A stretch of DNA of 64,000 bases, taken from positions 806,001 to 870,000 of the forward strand of contig CP065367.1 of assembly GCA_023206055.1 (NCBI GenBank), written 5' to 3'. A model generated the notes under the pieces. It did not search any database and had not been told where the DNA came from. It was given only the letters and a program-made list of their open reading frames with translations. A program made the translations under genes and the position numbers. Shown piece by piece: positions 36,870 through 45,468 of the stretch. Position 1 is the stretch's first letter; each line of letters begins with the position of its first letter. The stretch comes from Vibrio cyclitrophicus (GTDB lineage Bacteria > Pseudomonadota > Gammaproteobacteria > Enterobacterales > Vibrionaceae).

Positions 36870-37931
36870 TTACCCAAGCACAATCGGAGCTGGGATGCCT
36901 GAATTCGAACTACACACCCTATTTCGACCATTCCCTTTGGCACGATAAAGCGCCCTATCCGCACTACGATAGGTCGCTTCAGCTTGCGCCTGTATTTCAG
37001 ACACACCGCTGCTCACGGTTAGGTTCAAGGTCGTGCCTTTGGTAATCACTTCTTTCAATCGATACATGGCTTCAAACGCATCGGCCAAGTTGGTTTCTGG
37101 CATTAAGATGGCAAACTCTTCACCACCAACACGAGCCACAATGTCAGTATCACGACTGTTGTTTCTCAATAGTTCTGCGACCTCTTTAAGTGCCGCGTCA
37201 CCCTGGTCATGGCCGTGATTATCGTTAATGGATTTAAAGTGGTCCAAGTCGATCAGCGCGAGACAAGAATGCGTGTAACCGTAACGCTCCGCGAGGTTTG
37301 AGTAGTGGTTTAGATCTTTATCGAAACGACGTCGGTTCCAACAGCCTGTGAGGGAGTCTGTTTCCACCAGCATTCTTAATCGACGCTCTAAGATCTTGCG
37401 TCGGCTGATGTCGGTAAAAGTGACCACGTATTTTTCGTTATTCGGCAATAACTCTGTGAGCTTTTCGACAACCACGTTGACCGTAAAATGTTCACCAAGT
37501 CGGCTGACACCACTCAGCTCACCTTTCCATCTGTGATTTTGCTTAAGCGAAGTGGCAATGGTCGATATCAAGACACTGTTGTTCATAAAGCAGAGGTCAG
37601 AAATAGGACGCGCTTCGACTTGGTCAAATGCATAACCAGAGACTCTAGAGAACTGCTGATTAACCTGAATTATTCTTAACTGACTGTCGAGAATAATAAA
37701 ACCGGCAACACCATCAATGATCGCCTCAGACAAGCTGTTTTGGCTCTGAGTCATTTCGTGTCGATACAGGCGTGCGGTGATCAGTGTGCTAAGAAGGAAC
37801 AACGCGCACACAGAAAAAACCATAGCTGCGGTAGAAGCAATGCTCAGCAACCACAAGCTAACTAAAGTATTTAGGACAAGTGCAGACACCACGTACAACG
37901 GGGCTCTGCGGTCAAAATTCAACTTGTTCAT
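36870..37931 (-). CDS. PAS-GGDEF diguanylate cyclase
   Basis: A 353-residue membrane protein that makes cyclic di-GMP. Two N-terminal membrane helices lie at about 12-55, a PAS domain at about 65-178 and a GGDEF domain at about 185-340. The active site is intact as GGEEF at 269-273. An RxxD inhibitory site (RDTD, 260-263) lies five residues before it, so feedback inhibition by the product is expected. It stands alone, 28 bases from the converging AraC gene. It is the synthetic counterpart to the HD-GYP protein at 23410. Confidence 0.94.
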   Translation of the reverse strand: MNKLNFDRRAPLYVVSALVLNTLVSLWLLSIASTAAMVFSVCALFLLSTLITARLYRHEMTQSQNSLSEAIIDGVAGFIILDSQLRIIQVNQQFSRVSGYAFDQVEARPISDLCFMNNSVLISTIATSLKQNHRWKGELSGVSRLGEHFTVNVVVEKLTELLPNNEKYVVTFTDISRRKILERRLRMLVETDSLTGCWNRRRFDKDLNHYSNLAERYGYTHSCLALIDLDHFKSINDNHGHDQGDAALKEVAELLRNNSRDTDIVARVGGEEFAILMPETNLADAFEAMYRLKEVITKGTTLNLTVSSGVSEIQAQAEATYRSADRALYRAKGNGRNRVCSSNSGIPAPIVLG

Positions 37932-38049
37932 AATGTGCTCGGGTGATGGACAGAGCGCTATAATGACTAAGTTTTATAAACAATATTTACCATTTTACGA
38001 CACATACAAATTCAAATTATATGAGTACTTTGAAGATCAACAACTTATG

Positions 38050-39072
38050 CTAGTTATTGAGTAAGAAGAGCAAACTGCCACCACTGAGCGAACTGCCGTA
38101 ATTGAAGTTAATCCCTACACCGAAATTATCAAAGAAGTAAGAATCGTAAGGCACATCGAACACTAAGCCTGCACCAAACTCATAGTAATAGTGGGTATCG
38201 AGTGGGTCGGTAAGATCCCCTGCGACGTCGATTCTTCGCAGGTTATAGTGAATCTGAGGGTTCTTTAACGACCAAGCATCCAATGCCACATTTTGTCTGA
38301 ATTCAATCTCATTGATAAAGCGCAAACCTTCAGGGTTACTGATATCGCCATCATTGGCCTCCCCCCAGCCTGTTCCATAGAAATAACGCGCTCTTGATGA
38401 GACATTCCAACTTCCCCATTCTTGCTTCTGTAGGTATTTGAGTTTGACCGACGGCTCGCCAATTAAAGCCCACGCAGAAGTGTTCAACGCGTATCCATCG
38501 AGCTGAGATTGAAAGGCTTGAGAGTAGCTGTTTTTATATTCGTATTTATTGCGGTAGTAGAGCAAGTGAGTGCCTAAACCATAAACGATAGACCAATGTT
38601 GGTTTAAATGGCTTTGAGCGCCGAAAAAGCCATACAGGCCCAATACTGAGTCTTTATTGGGGTTAGCTCGACGGTCTGATGTGACATCGGATGAAATCTC
38701 AATATCCTGCTCAGAGAGCGCATAAGAGCCTCGCACCGACCAAATCAAATCTAAGTCAGGATCATCGGTTTTAATCACGGAAGAATAAGGAATAGAACCG
38801 ACACTGACTTGGCTTCGAGTGTCGATGGTTTTATCGGAGCCAAAACCACTGTCATTTAGGTTGATGAACGAGTTAGGGTCGAAGTCCACAAAACCAATAG
38901 AGACGGCATCGCTGTCAGTCAGCGCAATTGAAACGGCGAATATCTTTTCTAAGCGATGTTGAATCGCCTCATTAGATGCATAGGCCTGGGAAGAAATAAG
39001 GCCTGTTAAAAGTAAACCAATAGAAGGGGGATATAACGATTGGGGTGAAAGCATTAAGTTGACTCCATTCAA
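38050..39072 (-). CDS. Outer-membrane beta-barrel protein, solitary autotransporter-barrel type
   Basis: A secreted protein of up to 340 residues. The signal peptide is seen from MLSPQSLYPPSIGLLLTGLI to SQAYA. The in-frame ATG at 39054 gives that signal peptide a cleaner start than the ATG at 39072. The rest shows alternating strands with many aromatic residues (HWSIVYGLGTHLLYYRNKYE), as in an outer-membrane barrel. It fits the solitary autotransporter-like barrel family known in Vibrio, which lacks a passenger domain. Function not known. Confidence 0.68.
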   Translation of the reverse strand: MNGVNLMLSPQSLYPPSIGLLLTGLISSQAYASNEAIQHRLEKIFAVSIALTDSDAVSIGFVDFDPNSFINLNDSGFGSDKTIDTRSQVSVGSIPYSSVIKTDDPDLDLIWSVRGSYALSEQDIEISSDVTSDRRANPNKDSVLGLYGFFGAQSHLNQHWSIVYGLGTHLLYYRNKYEYKNSYSQAFQSQLDGYALNTSAWALIGEPSVKLKYLQKQEWGSWNVSSRARYFYGTGWGEANDGDISNPEGLRFINEIEFRQNVALDAWSLKNPQIHYNLRRIDVAGDLTDPLDTHYYYEFGAGLVFDVPYDSYFFDNFGVGINFNYGSSLSGGSLLFLLNN

Positions 39073-39433
39073 ACTTATGCTTCAAGTGTAATTGGTAATT
39101 TAACTATTTCAATCAGACAGTTAATAGTGTGTTTGATACCCCTCTCAGTTCAGTTTGTAAGAGTGTCGCCAAATCTATTGAGCCCCAAAGCTCTTCTACG
39201 TCTTGGATTCTAAAGTGAATAATCATATCTACCTCTGTTTAAATCTTAGGCTCATGCCGAAAACTCGTCCGAGAACTCATTCGAGAACTCATATTGAATC
39301 AATCTTGATCGGGATACTTACCATAATGCGCCACGCGCACTTTAAGAGCTGTTTCGCATACTGAGCAATAAGCGTTTGAATATCCTATATTTATCTCCTA
39401 CGTTTTTTATAACCCTTACTCAGGAAGAAGTAG
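39073..39433. other. Intergenic region with one weak small-gene candidate
   Basis: 361 bases between divergent genes. On the minus strand a frame of 37 residues (39113-39226, MIIHFRIQDVEELWGSIDLA and on) has a good ribosome-binding sequence, AGAGG, five bases before its ATG. It has no recognisable features, so I list it only as a candidate. Nothing else was seen. Confidence 0.3.
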
Positions 39434-39913
39434 ATGAGCAATATTGAAAAAGTATATGGATTTAATACGCCCCAGCGACTCTTTGTCGGCTACACACTCG
39501 CAGTTCTCGTTGATTTAACCGTTCTCAATTTTTTTGATGAATACTGGGACTTCGTTAATATCGAGTCATTCACCATCTCATTTGCTGCCGCGATTTTGCT
39601 GCAGCTGTTGCTCAAACTCTCTATCGGTTTAGAACACAAACTCGCAGATTACTTCAAGTCCAAACCGGGGACTGCGCCTAAGATCTATAGAGGCTTGTCT
39701 AGCTACGTAATTCTGGTCGGTTCAAAGTTCGTGATGCTAGAAGCGATCAACATCTTATTTGGCGACAAAGTCGATTTCACTGGCCCTTGGAACGGTGTGG
39801 TCGCCTTCTTTGCCGTGGTGTTTACGATTCTGATTGCCGAAGTGATTGTTTCTAAAATTTACTTCGCACTCGATGACACACAGAAGAGTGAAAAAGCCGC
39901 TGCGCTCGATTAG
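39434..39913 (+). CDS. Conserved-looking inner-membrane protein, 159 residues
   Basis: A small membrane protein with about four hydrophobic helices (LFVGYTLAVLVDLTVLNFF, FAAAILLQLLLKLSIGLEHK, YVILVGSKFVMLEAINILF, VVAFFAVVFTILIAEVIVSK) and a charged tail. The ATG follows AGGAAGAAG, a strong ribosome-binding site, and a good terminator follows the stop. No family that I can name. It is a single-gene unit, and its neighbours give no hint of role. Confidence 0.75.
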   Translation: MSNIEKVYGFNTPQRLFVGYTLAVLVDLTVLNFFDEYWDFVNIESFTISFAAAILLQLLLKLSIGLEHKLADYFKSKPGTAPKIYRGLSSYVILVGSKFVMLEAINILFGDKVDFTGPWNGVVAFFAVVFTILIAEVIVSKIYFALDDTQKSEKAAALD

Positions 39914-39937
39914 ACAAGGTTTAATAGAACCGAAGAC

Positions 39938-39967
39938 AAAAAAGTGAGCCAACAAGGGCTCACTTTT
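39938..39967. terminator. Terminator shared by the membrane-protein gene and the porin gene
   Basis: AAAAGTGAGCC and GGCTCACTTTTT with a 6-base loop, lying between two converging genes. Confidence 0.85.
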
Positions 39968-40010
39968 TACGTTAGGCCTTTGAGCCAAAACAAGATAAAG
40001 ATTCGCGTGG

Positions 40011-41258
40011 TTAGATAAAGACTCTCGCTCTAATACCAAACACCCAAGCACTGCTCTCAGTTGAAAATGCAGGATCTTTGATGTACTGAATGTCAGGCGT
40101 TACTTGGAAATGGTCGCCAAACTGCATGTTGTAATAGATCTCAGCTGTCCATTGTTCTGTGCTACCGCTTATTGCTTTCGCATCAGCTGCAAAAGAATCA
40201 CCATTCACTTCTGCCCAGTTCAACGCTACGCCTAAATTGTTGGTCGGTTTTCCTAATCCAAAGTAACCCATACCAACGGAAATCGATTTATCGTAAAGGG
40301 CTACATCCCCTTCTGAGAAACCACCGCGAATAAACGGCATCACTTGCGGAGTCATAAACTGACTCCATGAGAAATTAACACCTGAACCACCTTCAGTTGC
40401 AAGGCTGTTACTATGGCGAGTATCGTCACCAAAGTCCCAGAAAGTCACATGGAAGTTGTCGGTATAGATCTGCTCTTGCGAAGCGGTCCAACCTAATTCT
40501 AGTGTCGTAAAGTAAGATGCATCGCTACCAAAAGCGGTATCAAAGCCATCGAAAATATCATCTGACTGACCATTTGCATCGGCAATGCCACCGACTACGT
40601 AAAAATTCTCGCCCAACATATGTCCAGCAGAAAGAGCAAGTACACCATCGTCAGGTAAACCCATCGCACCTGAGCCTGTCGAGAATGCTAAGTTCGTAAA
40701 ACCAGACCAAGGGCTTGCTAGAGCGTATACATCTGCATAGTTCGTCACATCCTGCCAACCGACAACGATAGTGCCTTTACCATCGTTGATTTTTTGCTTC
40801 CAGTTTAAGTCCGTAACTCGAAAACCTTGGTCACTGAAAGCTGGAGCAATCATACCTACATATCCAATTTGGTCTGAACCTATAAACCCAAACTCTTTTG
40901 GCGAAGTATTGCCATAAGCATGCCTATGTTCCACCTTCCAAACCAAGCTACCTAAGTTTTGTGTGCCATTCCCCAATAGATGCCATGAACCGTATAGTCG
41001 TGCCACACCCGAAGATGCATTAACGCTATCGCCACCAACGCCATCTCCAGAAGCAAGGCCTAAAGCAAAGTAATCCGCACCAAATGTAAAACCATCTGCA
41101 GCAAGCTTTTCACGCCAACCCAGTTGCTGATCTTTTTGTTTTGAAATTGTATTTTCAACAGAATCTGGACCTTCGAAGTTTGCGCTATATACCGCAGGGC
41201 TCATTGAGGTTGCTAGCACCATCACAGCCATACTCACTTTAGATAATCTTGAATTCAT
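40011..41258 (-). CDS. OprB-type carbohydrate-selective porin
   Basis: A 415-residue outer-membrane porin. The signal peptide is at 1-26 (VMVLATSMSPAVYSA). The body is a run of aromatic-rich beta strands typical of the OprB family, including GTIVVGWQDVTNYADVYALA and a closing strand ending in VFGIRARVFI. Such porins pass sugars or other uncharged solutes. It lies 76 bases after the DUF3299 gene. A 33-bp motif at 41308-41340, shared with the upstream region of the amidohydrolase gene, probably serves its promoter. It would let in the substrate used by the secreted enzymes next to it; that is inference. Confidence 0.85.
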   Translation of the reverse strand: MNSRLSKVSMAVMVLATSMSPAVYSANFEGPDSVENTISKQKDQQLGWREKLAADGFTFGADYFALGLASGDGVGGDSVNASSGVARLYGSWHLLGNGTQNLGSLVWKVEHRHAYGNTSPKEFGFIGSDQIGYVGMIAPAFSDQGFRVTDLNWKQKINDGKGTIVVGWQDVTNYADVYALASPWSGFTNLAFSTGSGAMGLPDDGVLALSAGHMLGENFYVVGGIADANGQSDDIFDGFDTAFGSDASYFTTLELGWTASQEQIYTDNFHVTFWDFGDDTRHSNSLATEGGSGVNFSWSQFMTPQVMPFIRGGFSEGDVALYDKSISVGMGYFGLGKPTNNLGVALNWAEVNGDSFAADAKAISGSTEQWTAEIYYNMQFGDHFQVTPDIQYIKDPAFSTESSAWVFGIRARVFI

Positions 41259-41307
41259 CTTGTCACCAATGCATTTTGAGTTAGTTCTATTTTATTCATT
41301 GCTCACA

Positions 41308-41340
41308 TTGAAAATTGTCATTTGATGACAAGCATTAATT
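41308..41340. promoter_or_regulatory. Shared AraC-regulon motif, copy 1 (before the porin gene)
   Basis: A 33-base sequence starting TTGAAAATTGTCATTTGATG and ending ATTAATT. It matches copy 2 at 43635-43668 at about 28 of 33 aligned positions with one gap. The core TTGTCAT-TTG-ATGACAA is a perfect dyad. It lies 50 bases before the porin start codon and overlaps the end of the DUF3299 gene. Confidence 0.55.
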
Positions 41341-41994
41341 TTCTTTTTCATAATAGTCTTCAATCATCGAAGCCTTCATTTCATAACCCATGGTGAGGTT
41401 ACTTTTGCCATCTACGAGGAAGACCTCTTCAGTCACTTTGTTCGAGCTAAAGTCACCTTCAACCCACACTGGGTACTGAACGTTCTGTACCTGAAAGCCT
41501 TCAGGGAAAGACACGCGCACAATCTGGTTTGCAGGTGGTGGCGGCATGTGGATACACGCACCCGCCACAGGCACTAAAAGAAACTCTGTTGCAGTCATTC
41601 CCTCTGAGAACTCTAGTGGAACGATGAAACCGGGAACTCGTACTTTCTTACCATCAAACTCTGTCGTAATAGCTTCGGCGTTTGCTTTCATGGTTTGCAT
41701 GTATTCATCACGCAGTGCGATCATTTCGTCTGCGTCCACGCCCTGCTCTTTTAGCGTTTGTTTCAATAATAAAGCCTGTTGTTGAGCTTGCTCTTCCTCT
41801 GATGCACTCATTGCTATCACACCTTGTAATAGACGCGTTTGTTGATCGGTGAGATCCGGCATTTCTACTTTCATTTCGTGAGACTCTGAGTTCAGGTCTT
41901 GCCACTCAAGATTCATCGCTGTTTCAGAAAAAGTAGGAAAAGCAACGGTCGTCAGTGATACCACCGACAGGATAAGAGAAAGCATTTTTTGCAT
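41335..41994 (-). CDS. DUF3299 periplasmic protein
   Basis: A 219-residue secreted protein from the ATG at 41994, which has AAGG upstream. The longer frame to 42036 would bury the signal peptide. The signal peptide is at 1-23 (LSLILSVVSLTTVAFPTFSE). The C-terminal half carries the DUF3299-like text KVRVPGFIVPLEFSEGMTAT and AGACIHMPPPPANQIVRVSF, where the Cys and His pair may bind a metal or cofactor. Role unknown; members are often found with membrane transport or assembly genes. It follows the amidohydrolase gene and precedes the porin gene. Confidence 0.82.
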   Translation of the reverse strand: MQKMLSLILSVVSLTTVAFPTFSETAMNLEWQDLNSESHEMKVEMPDLTDQQTRLLQGVIAMSASEEEQAQQQALLLKQTLKEQGVDADEMIALRDEYMQTMKANAEAITTEFDGKKVRVPGFIVPLEFSEGMTATEFLLVPVAGACIHMPPPPANQIVRVSFPEGFQVQNVQYPVWVEGDFSSNKVTEEVFLVDGKSNLTMGYEMKASMIEDYYEKEN

Positions 41995-42075
41995 AAGGAA
42001 CACCTTGAAGAGAGGTGACCTACCCAAATAGGTCACCCATTAAAGCTTAATTTTTAACTGAGTTGTCGAACTGAG

Positions 42076-43455
42076 TTACAGCGTGTTTTTGTAGACTTTG
42101 CCGTCTTTCATGATGACTTTGATGGTATCGATTTCAGGGCTGCGCGGCTCTGCATCAAACCATTTTTCGTTTGCCCCAATCACTGACAAGTCTTCAAGTG
42201 GGTTGCCTTCAACAATAATGATATCGGCGTATGCGCCCGCTTCAATCACGCCTAACTTACCCTCTGGGTATGGGTCCATCACGCCAGATAACTTAACGAT
42301 CTCACCGTTTACCGATGTCATCCCTTTCAGAGTGAAGAAGTTACCTAACTCTTTACCCGCAAGGAAGATCGTGTGGTCGGTTTGCTTAATACAAGAAACC
42401 ACGTCACCGACACAGTCCGTGTGGAAACCCCATTTAGGTTGGTACTTGTTGACGTTCGAGATGTAGTCCTTGAACGCTTTGGTTGCCGACTCCGCTTTTC
42501 GCTTAGAAGCTGGGTTCGAGTTGATCGCTTCAATCTGCGTCAGGTAAGGTGAGAATGCTGTCATGTTCGTTGTAATGTAAGCGTCTTTATCTTCCATCTT
42601 GTCGGCGATATCGCCATCGAACATGAAACCGTGCTCGATCGTTTTAACACCCGCATCCAAATTACGCATGATCGCTTTTTTACTGTAAGCATGAGACATC
42701 ACGTAAGAGCCATATGCATCAGCAATTTCCACGGCGGCTTCAATTTCTTCCGCAGACATCGCATTCAGTTGCCAAGGGTCAAATGACGAAGCAACACCAC
42801 CCGATGACATGATCTTAATTTGAGTATTGCCTTGCTTGAAGTTTTGACGAGCAGCGGCTTTGATTTCTGTAATACCATCGGCATTAAAGCTCACGCTATT
42901 TCGAGCCATACTGGTCGATGAACCAAAGAAGTGTTGGTTAGCCGTGGTTAGGTTACTGAAATCGGCATGCGAACCCGTCGGGCCAATAAATGCGCCTGAT
43001 GTGTAAAGTCGTGGGCCCGGCAACATGCCAGAATCGATTGTTTTACGTAAGCCAGTATTCAAGCCACCAGCATCACGCCACGTGGTGAAACCTGATTGAA
43101 ACACAGCGTTAGCGTTCACTGTTGCTCGAGCAGCCAGTTCTTCAATCGTACGGTTGTTTTCGTGGTCACTTAGATTACCGCCATTCAGCAACAGGTGACC
43201 ATGGCCTTCGATTAAACCCGGCATTAACGTTTTGCCTGTGCCATCAATCACTTCAGCTTCGCCAGCCTCTATCGGGCTCGCAGAGATTTGCTTGATCAGG
43301 TTGTCTTCAACCAGTACGTGATGATCTTCGTACAATTTGTTTTCCGTACCATTGAACACATCGACGTTAGTAAATAGCGTTGATGCTGCATTTGCAGAAA
43401 GAGCAAATGAACACGAAAGAGCAACAACAGAGAGCTTTAAACCAGTATTTTTCAT
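42076..43455 (-). CDS. Secreted metal-dependent amidohydrolase
   Basis: A 459-residue enzyme of the amidohydrolase superfamily, closest by motif to imidazolonepropionase-like and Xaa-Pro-dipeptidase-like members. It has a signal peptide at 1-23 (VVALSCSFALSANA), then the metal-binding GLIEGHGHLL, QIKIMSSGGVASSF with the bridging lysine, SHAYSKKAIMRNLDAGVKTI and EHGFMF, and the closing small beta domain (GAYADIIIVEGNPLEDLSVI). Such enzymes split amide or ester bonds in peptides or cyclic amides. It is exported, so it acts in the periplasm. It heads a porin/DUF3299 cluster next to an AraC regulator. The substrate is unknown. Confidence 0.88.
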   Translation of the reverse strand: MKNTGLKLSVVALSCSFALSANAASTLFTNVDVFNGTENKLYEDHHVLVEDNLIKQISASPIEAGEAEVIDGTGKTLMPGLIEGHGHLLLNGGNLSDHENNRTIEELAARATVNANAVFQSGFTTWRDAGGLNTGLRKTIDSGMLPGPRLYTSGAFIGPTGSHADFSNLTTANQHFFGSSTSMARNSVSFNADGITEIKAAARQNFKQGNTQIKIMSSGGVASSFDPWQLNAMSAEEIEAAVEIADAYGSYVMSHAYSKKAIMRNLDAGVKTIEHGFMFDGDIADKMEDKDAYITTNMTAFSPYLTQIEAINSNPASKRKAESATKAFKDYISNVNKYQPKWGFHTDCVGDVVSCIKQTDHTIFLAGKELGNFFTLKGMTSVNGEIVKLSGVMDPYPEGKLGVIEAGAYADIIIVEGNPLEDLSVIGANEKWFDAEPRSPEIDTIKVIMKDGKVYKNTL

Positions 43456-43634
43456 TTTTACACCTTGTTATCCATAAATGAGTGGAATCCACTTCCCATA
43501 ACGATTCCGTAACTACTAATGAGTGTTATGAGGTTTCAAAGGTGTTTTTCATTACCCGCGACACTCGCAAACAACAAGATAAAACAACTCATCAACATTC
43601 AATAACTTAGTAGTGATACTGACAGTATTCAATG

Positions 43635-43668
43635 TTGAAAAATGGCCATTTGGTGACAATGATTAATT
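43635..43668. promoter_or_regulatory. Shared AraC-regulon motif, copy 2 (before the amidohydrolase gene)
   Basis: A 34-base sequence starting TTGAAAAATGGCCATTTGGT and ending GATTAATT, 180 bases before the amidohydrolase start and 65 bases after the end of the AraC gene. See copy 1 at 41308. Confidence 0.55.
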
Positions 43669-43732
43669 ATGCGGATCAAGTCCTGCTTACGTAATGATTT
43701 CGATACAGTCGTTATTTCGGCTACAACTTCTA

Positions 43733-44740
43733 TTAGCGTTGTTGTAGCCGCTCTTTTCGATACTGTCTTGGTGTCATGTTCATCTGTCGTTTGAAGGCAC
43801 GTGTAAAATGAGAGGAGTCAGCGTAGCCCATCTTTGTGCCTATTTGAGTAATCGACAAATCCGACTGCGTGAGCAGTTCCAAAACCTGCTCGAGCACCAT
43901 CTCTTCTATCAAGGTTTTATAGACGACACCTTCGTTTTCTAGTCTGCGTTGGATGGTTCTGACATGAATATTCAGAATTTCAGATGCCAAGCTAATTGGG
44001 AGTTTCCCCATCGTGAGATAAGGTTTAATCACAAGTTTGAATGCGCTCAGAAATGAGCTGGGTAGAGGCGTGGTTAGTTCAGGTGTATGGCCGCTCTTTG
44101 ACAACACGATAGGCGCAAGCATGATTTCTTCAGGGATCTCAAAAGCTGTGACCGGTCTATGCGTATAAAACTGAGCACTGCCCATTTGTGGTAGAGATTG
44201 AAAACATTCGAGGTCGCCATTCTGAATTCCGACCTCAGACGGCTTCCAACGACCTTTCGTTAATACTGAAAGTAGCTCGTTAATGAAAATAACAGAGAAC
44301 AGTTCAGCGAACTTAAACCAAGGTGCGTTAGTAAATGGCTTCTCGCGAACCAACCACCACTTGCCTCCGGATGGCTTGGTATAGACATTCGCACCATTGG
44401 ATACGAGCTTCAACTGCTCACCAAATTGGTCTAGCGCGCTCTTTAGCGAATCCTGATGACTGAGTTTAGCGACGAACCTTGGCACATAGGTTTGTTTGCA
44501 AAAGCTCCACATAAACAGTGAAAACTCTTCTCGTGACGCCGACTCACCCATAATTTTGACCACGTTTTTAATGGTGGTCTCAGGGAGGTACTCGTAATGG
44601 TCGCTACTGGTGAGAATGTCATTGGGGATTTTGGCATTGCGTAGCAAGGTATAGATTTCACCGTCGATATGTTTGAACAGTTCAGCAAACAGCTCCACTT
44701 CTTTCTTGTCTACAACCGTCATTTGAGGGGTATTCGGCAT
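43733..44740 (-). CDS. AraC-family transcriptional regulator
   Basis: A 335-residue regulator with a ligand-binding N-terminal domain of the OruR/VirS kind and a C-terminal pair of helix-turn-helix motifs (ISLASEILNIHVRTIQRRLE and ITQIGTKMGYADSSHFTRAF). It is encoded immediately upstream of, and in line with, the amidohydrolase/DUF3299/porin cluster. The shared motif before two of those genes is a good candidate for its operator. It is similar in build to the AraC protein at 35840-36841. Effector unknown. Confidence 0.88.
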   Translation of the reverse strand: MPNTPQMTVVDKKEVELFAELFKHIDGEIYTLLRNAKIPNDILTSSDHYEYLPETTIKNVVKIMGESASREEFSLFMWSFCKQTYVPRFVAKLSHQDSLKSALDQFGEQLKLVSNGANVYTKPSGGKWWLVREKPFTNAPWFKFAELFSVIFINELLSVLTKGRWKPSEVGIQNGDLECFQSLPQMGSAQFYTHRPVTAFEIPEEIMLAPIVLSKSGHTPELTTPLPSSFLSAFKLVIKPYLTMGKLPISLASEILNIHVRTIQRRLENEGVVYKTLIEEMVLEQVLELLTQSDLSITQIGTKMGYADSSHFTRAFKRQMNMTPRQYRKERLQQR

Positions 44741-44819
44741 CCTTTCCTCTTAATCTGTTCTTTCACGAACTCAAATTATCACCTTATTGAAGATAGCAGA
44801 ATAAATGACGAGTGACCTA

Positions 44820-44875
44820 GGCTTACTAACCGAATACCTCCGTCAAAATAACGAATAAACAATCGGTTAGTAGCC
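44820..44875. repeat. Inverted repeat after the PACE gene
   Basis: GGCTTACTAACCGA (44820-44833) can pair with TCGGTTAGTAGCC (44863-44875) with one bulge across a 29-base loop. There is no T-run, so it is either an unusual terminator or an operator of the AraC gene that starts at 44740. Confidence 0.5.
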
Positions 44876-44901
44876 AAACTAGCGTTTACTGACTTAGCAG
44901 G

Positions 44902-45330
44902 TTACTGAACTACGAGATTGGCTCTATGCACCAAAAACGCTCGAACATGGTCGTAAATCAGGTTGAATACAAACGCGTAAATAGTAATAAAAATGGTCAC
45001 GCCGATATCCATCAAAAATGCCTGCCAAATCCCGATGTTGAGCAAGTACGCCATCACCGGGATCGTCGCCACCAGCAAGCCGGCCTCAAATAATACGACA
45101 TGAAAAACACGTAACTTGAGCGAACGCTGTGATTTTTCCCCCGTGAAATAGCGATCAAAAATGCGGTTAAAACAGTAGTTCCACATCATCGCGATACTCG
45201 CAACAACTATCATGGTTCCTGATAAGGCATTCACATCGTGATCGGTAAATATCGCTAAGCCGACAATGGAAAGTGTTACGGCCAATACTTCAAATAACAC
45301 AGAGTGAAACACTCTTTCTAACGTACTCAT
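44902..45330 (-). CDS. PACE-family efflux transporter (AceI-like)
   Basis: A 142-residue membrane protein made of two bacterial transmembrane pair repeats, each with two helices. The repeats start ERVFHSVLFEVLAVTLSIVG and LRVFHVVLFEAGLLVATIPV, with the conserved membrane-embedded glutamate in each LFE. Proteins of this family pump out chlorhexidine, some dyes and other biocides, and natural polyamine export has been reported for AceI. It is divergent from a LysR regulator, as in the Acinetobacter aceR-aceI pair. An inverted repeat at 44820-44875 follows the gene. Confidence 0.92.
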   Translation of the reverse strand: MSTLERVFHSVLFEVLAVTLSIVGLAIFTDHDVNALSGTMIVVASIAMMWNYCFNRIFDRYFTGEKSQRSLKLRVFHVVLFEAGLLVATIPVMAYLLNIGIWQAFLMDIGVTIFITIYAFVFNLIYDHVRAFLVHRANLVVQ

Positions 45331-45468
45331 ACATTCCTCTAAATAATCTATTACGTGTTGGATTGGTCGAGATTATGTCACCTGAAATAATAAGAGAAAG
45401 TTAACAGCCATCACGAATAGTGATAGCCTGAGAATTATCACCCCATTTAGTATTGAGCGAGAGATAGC

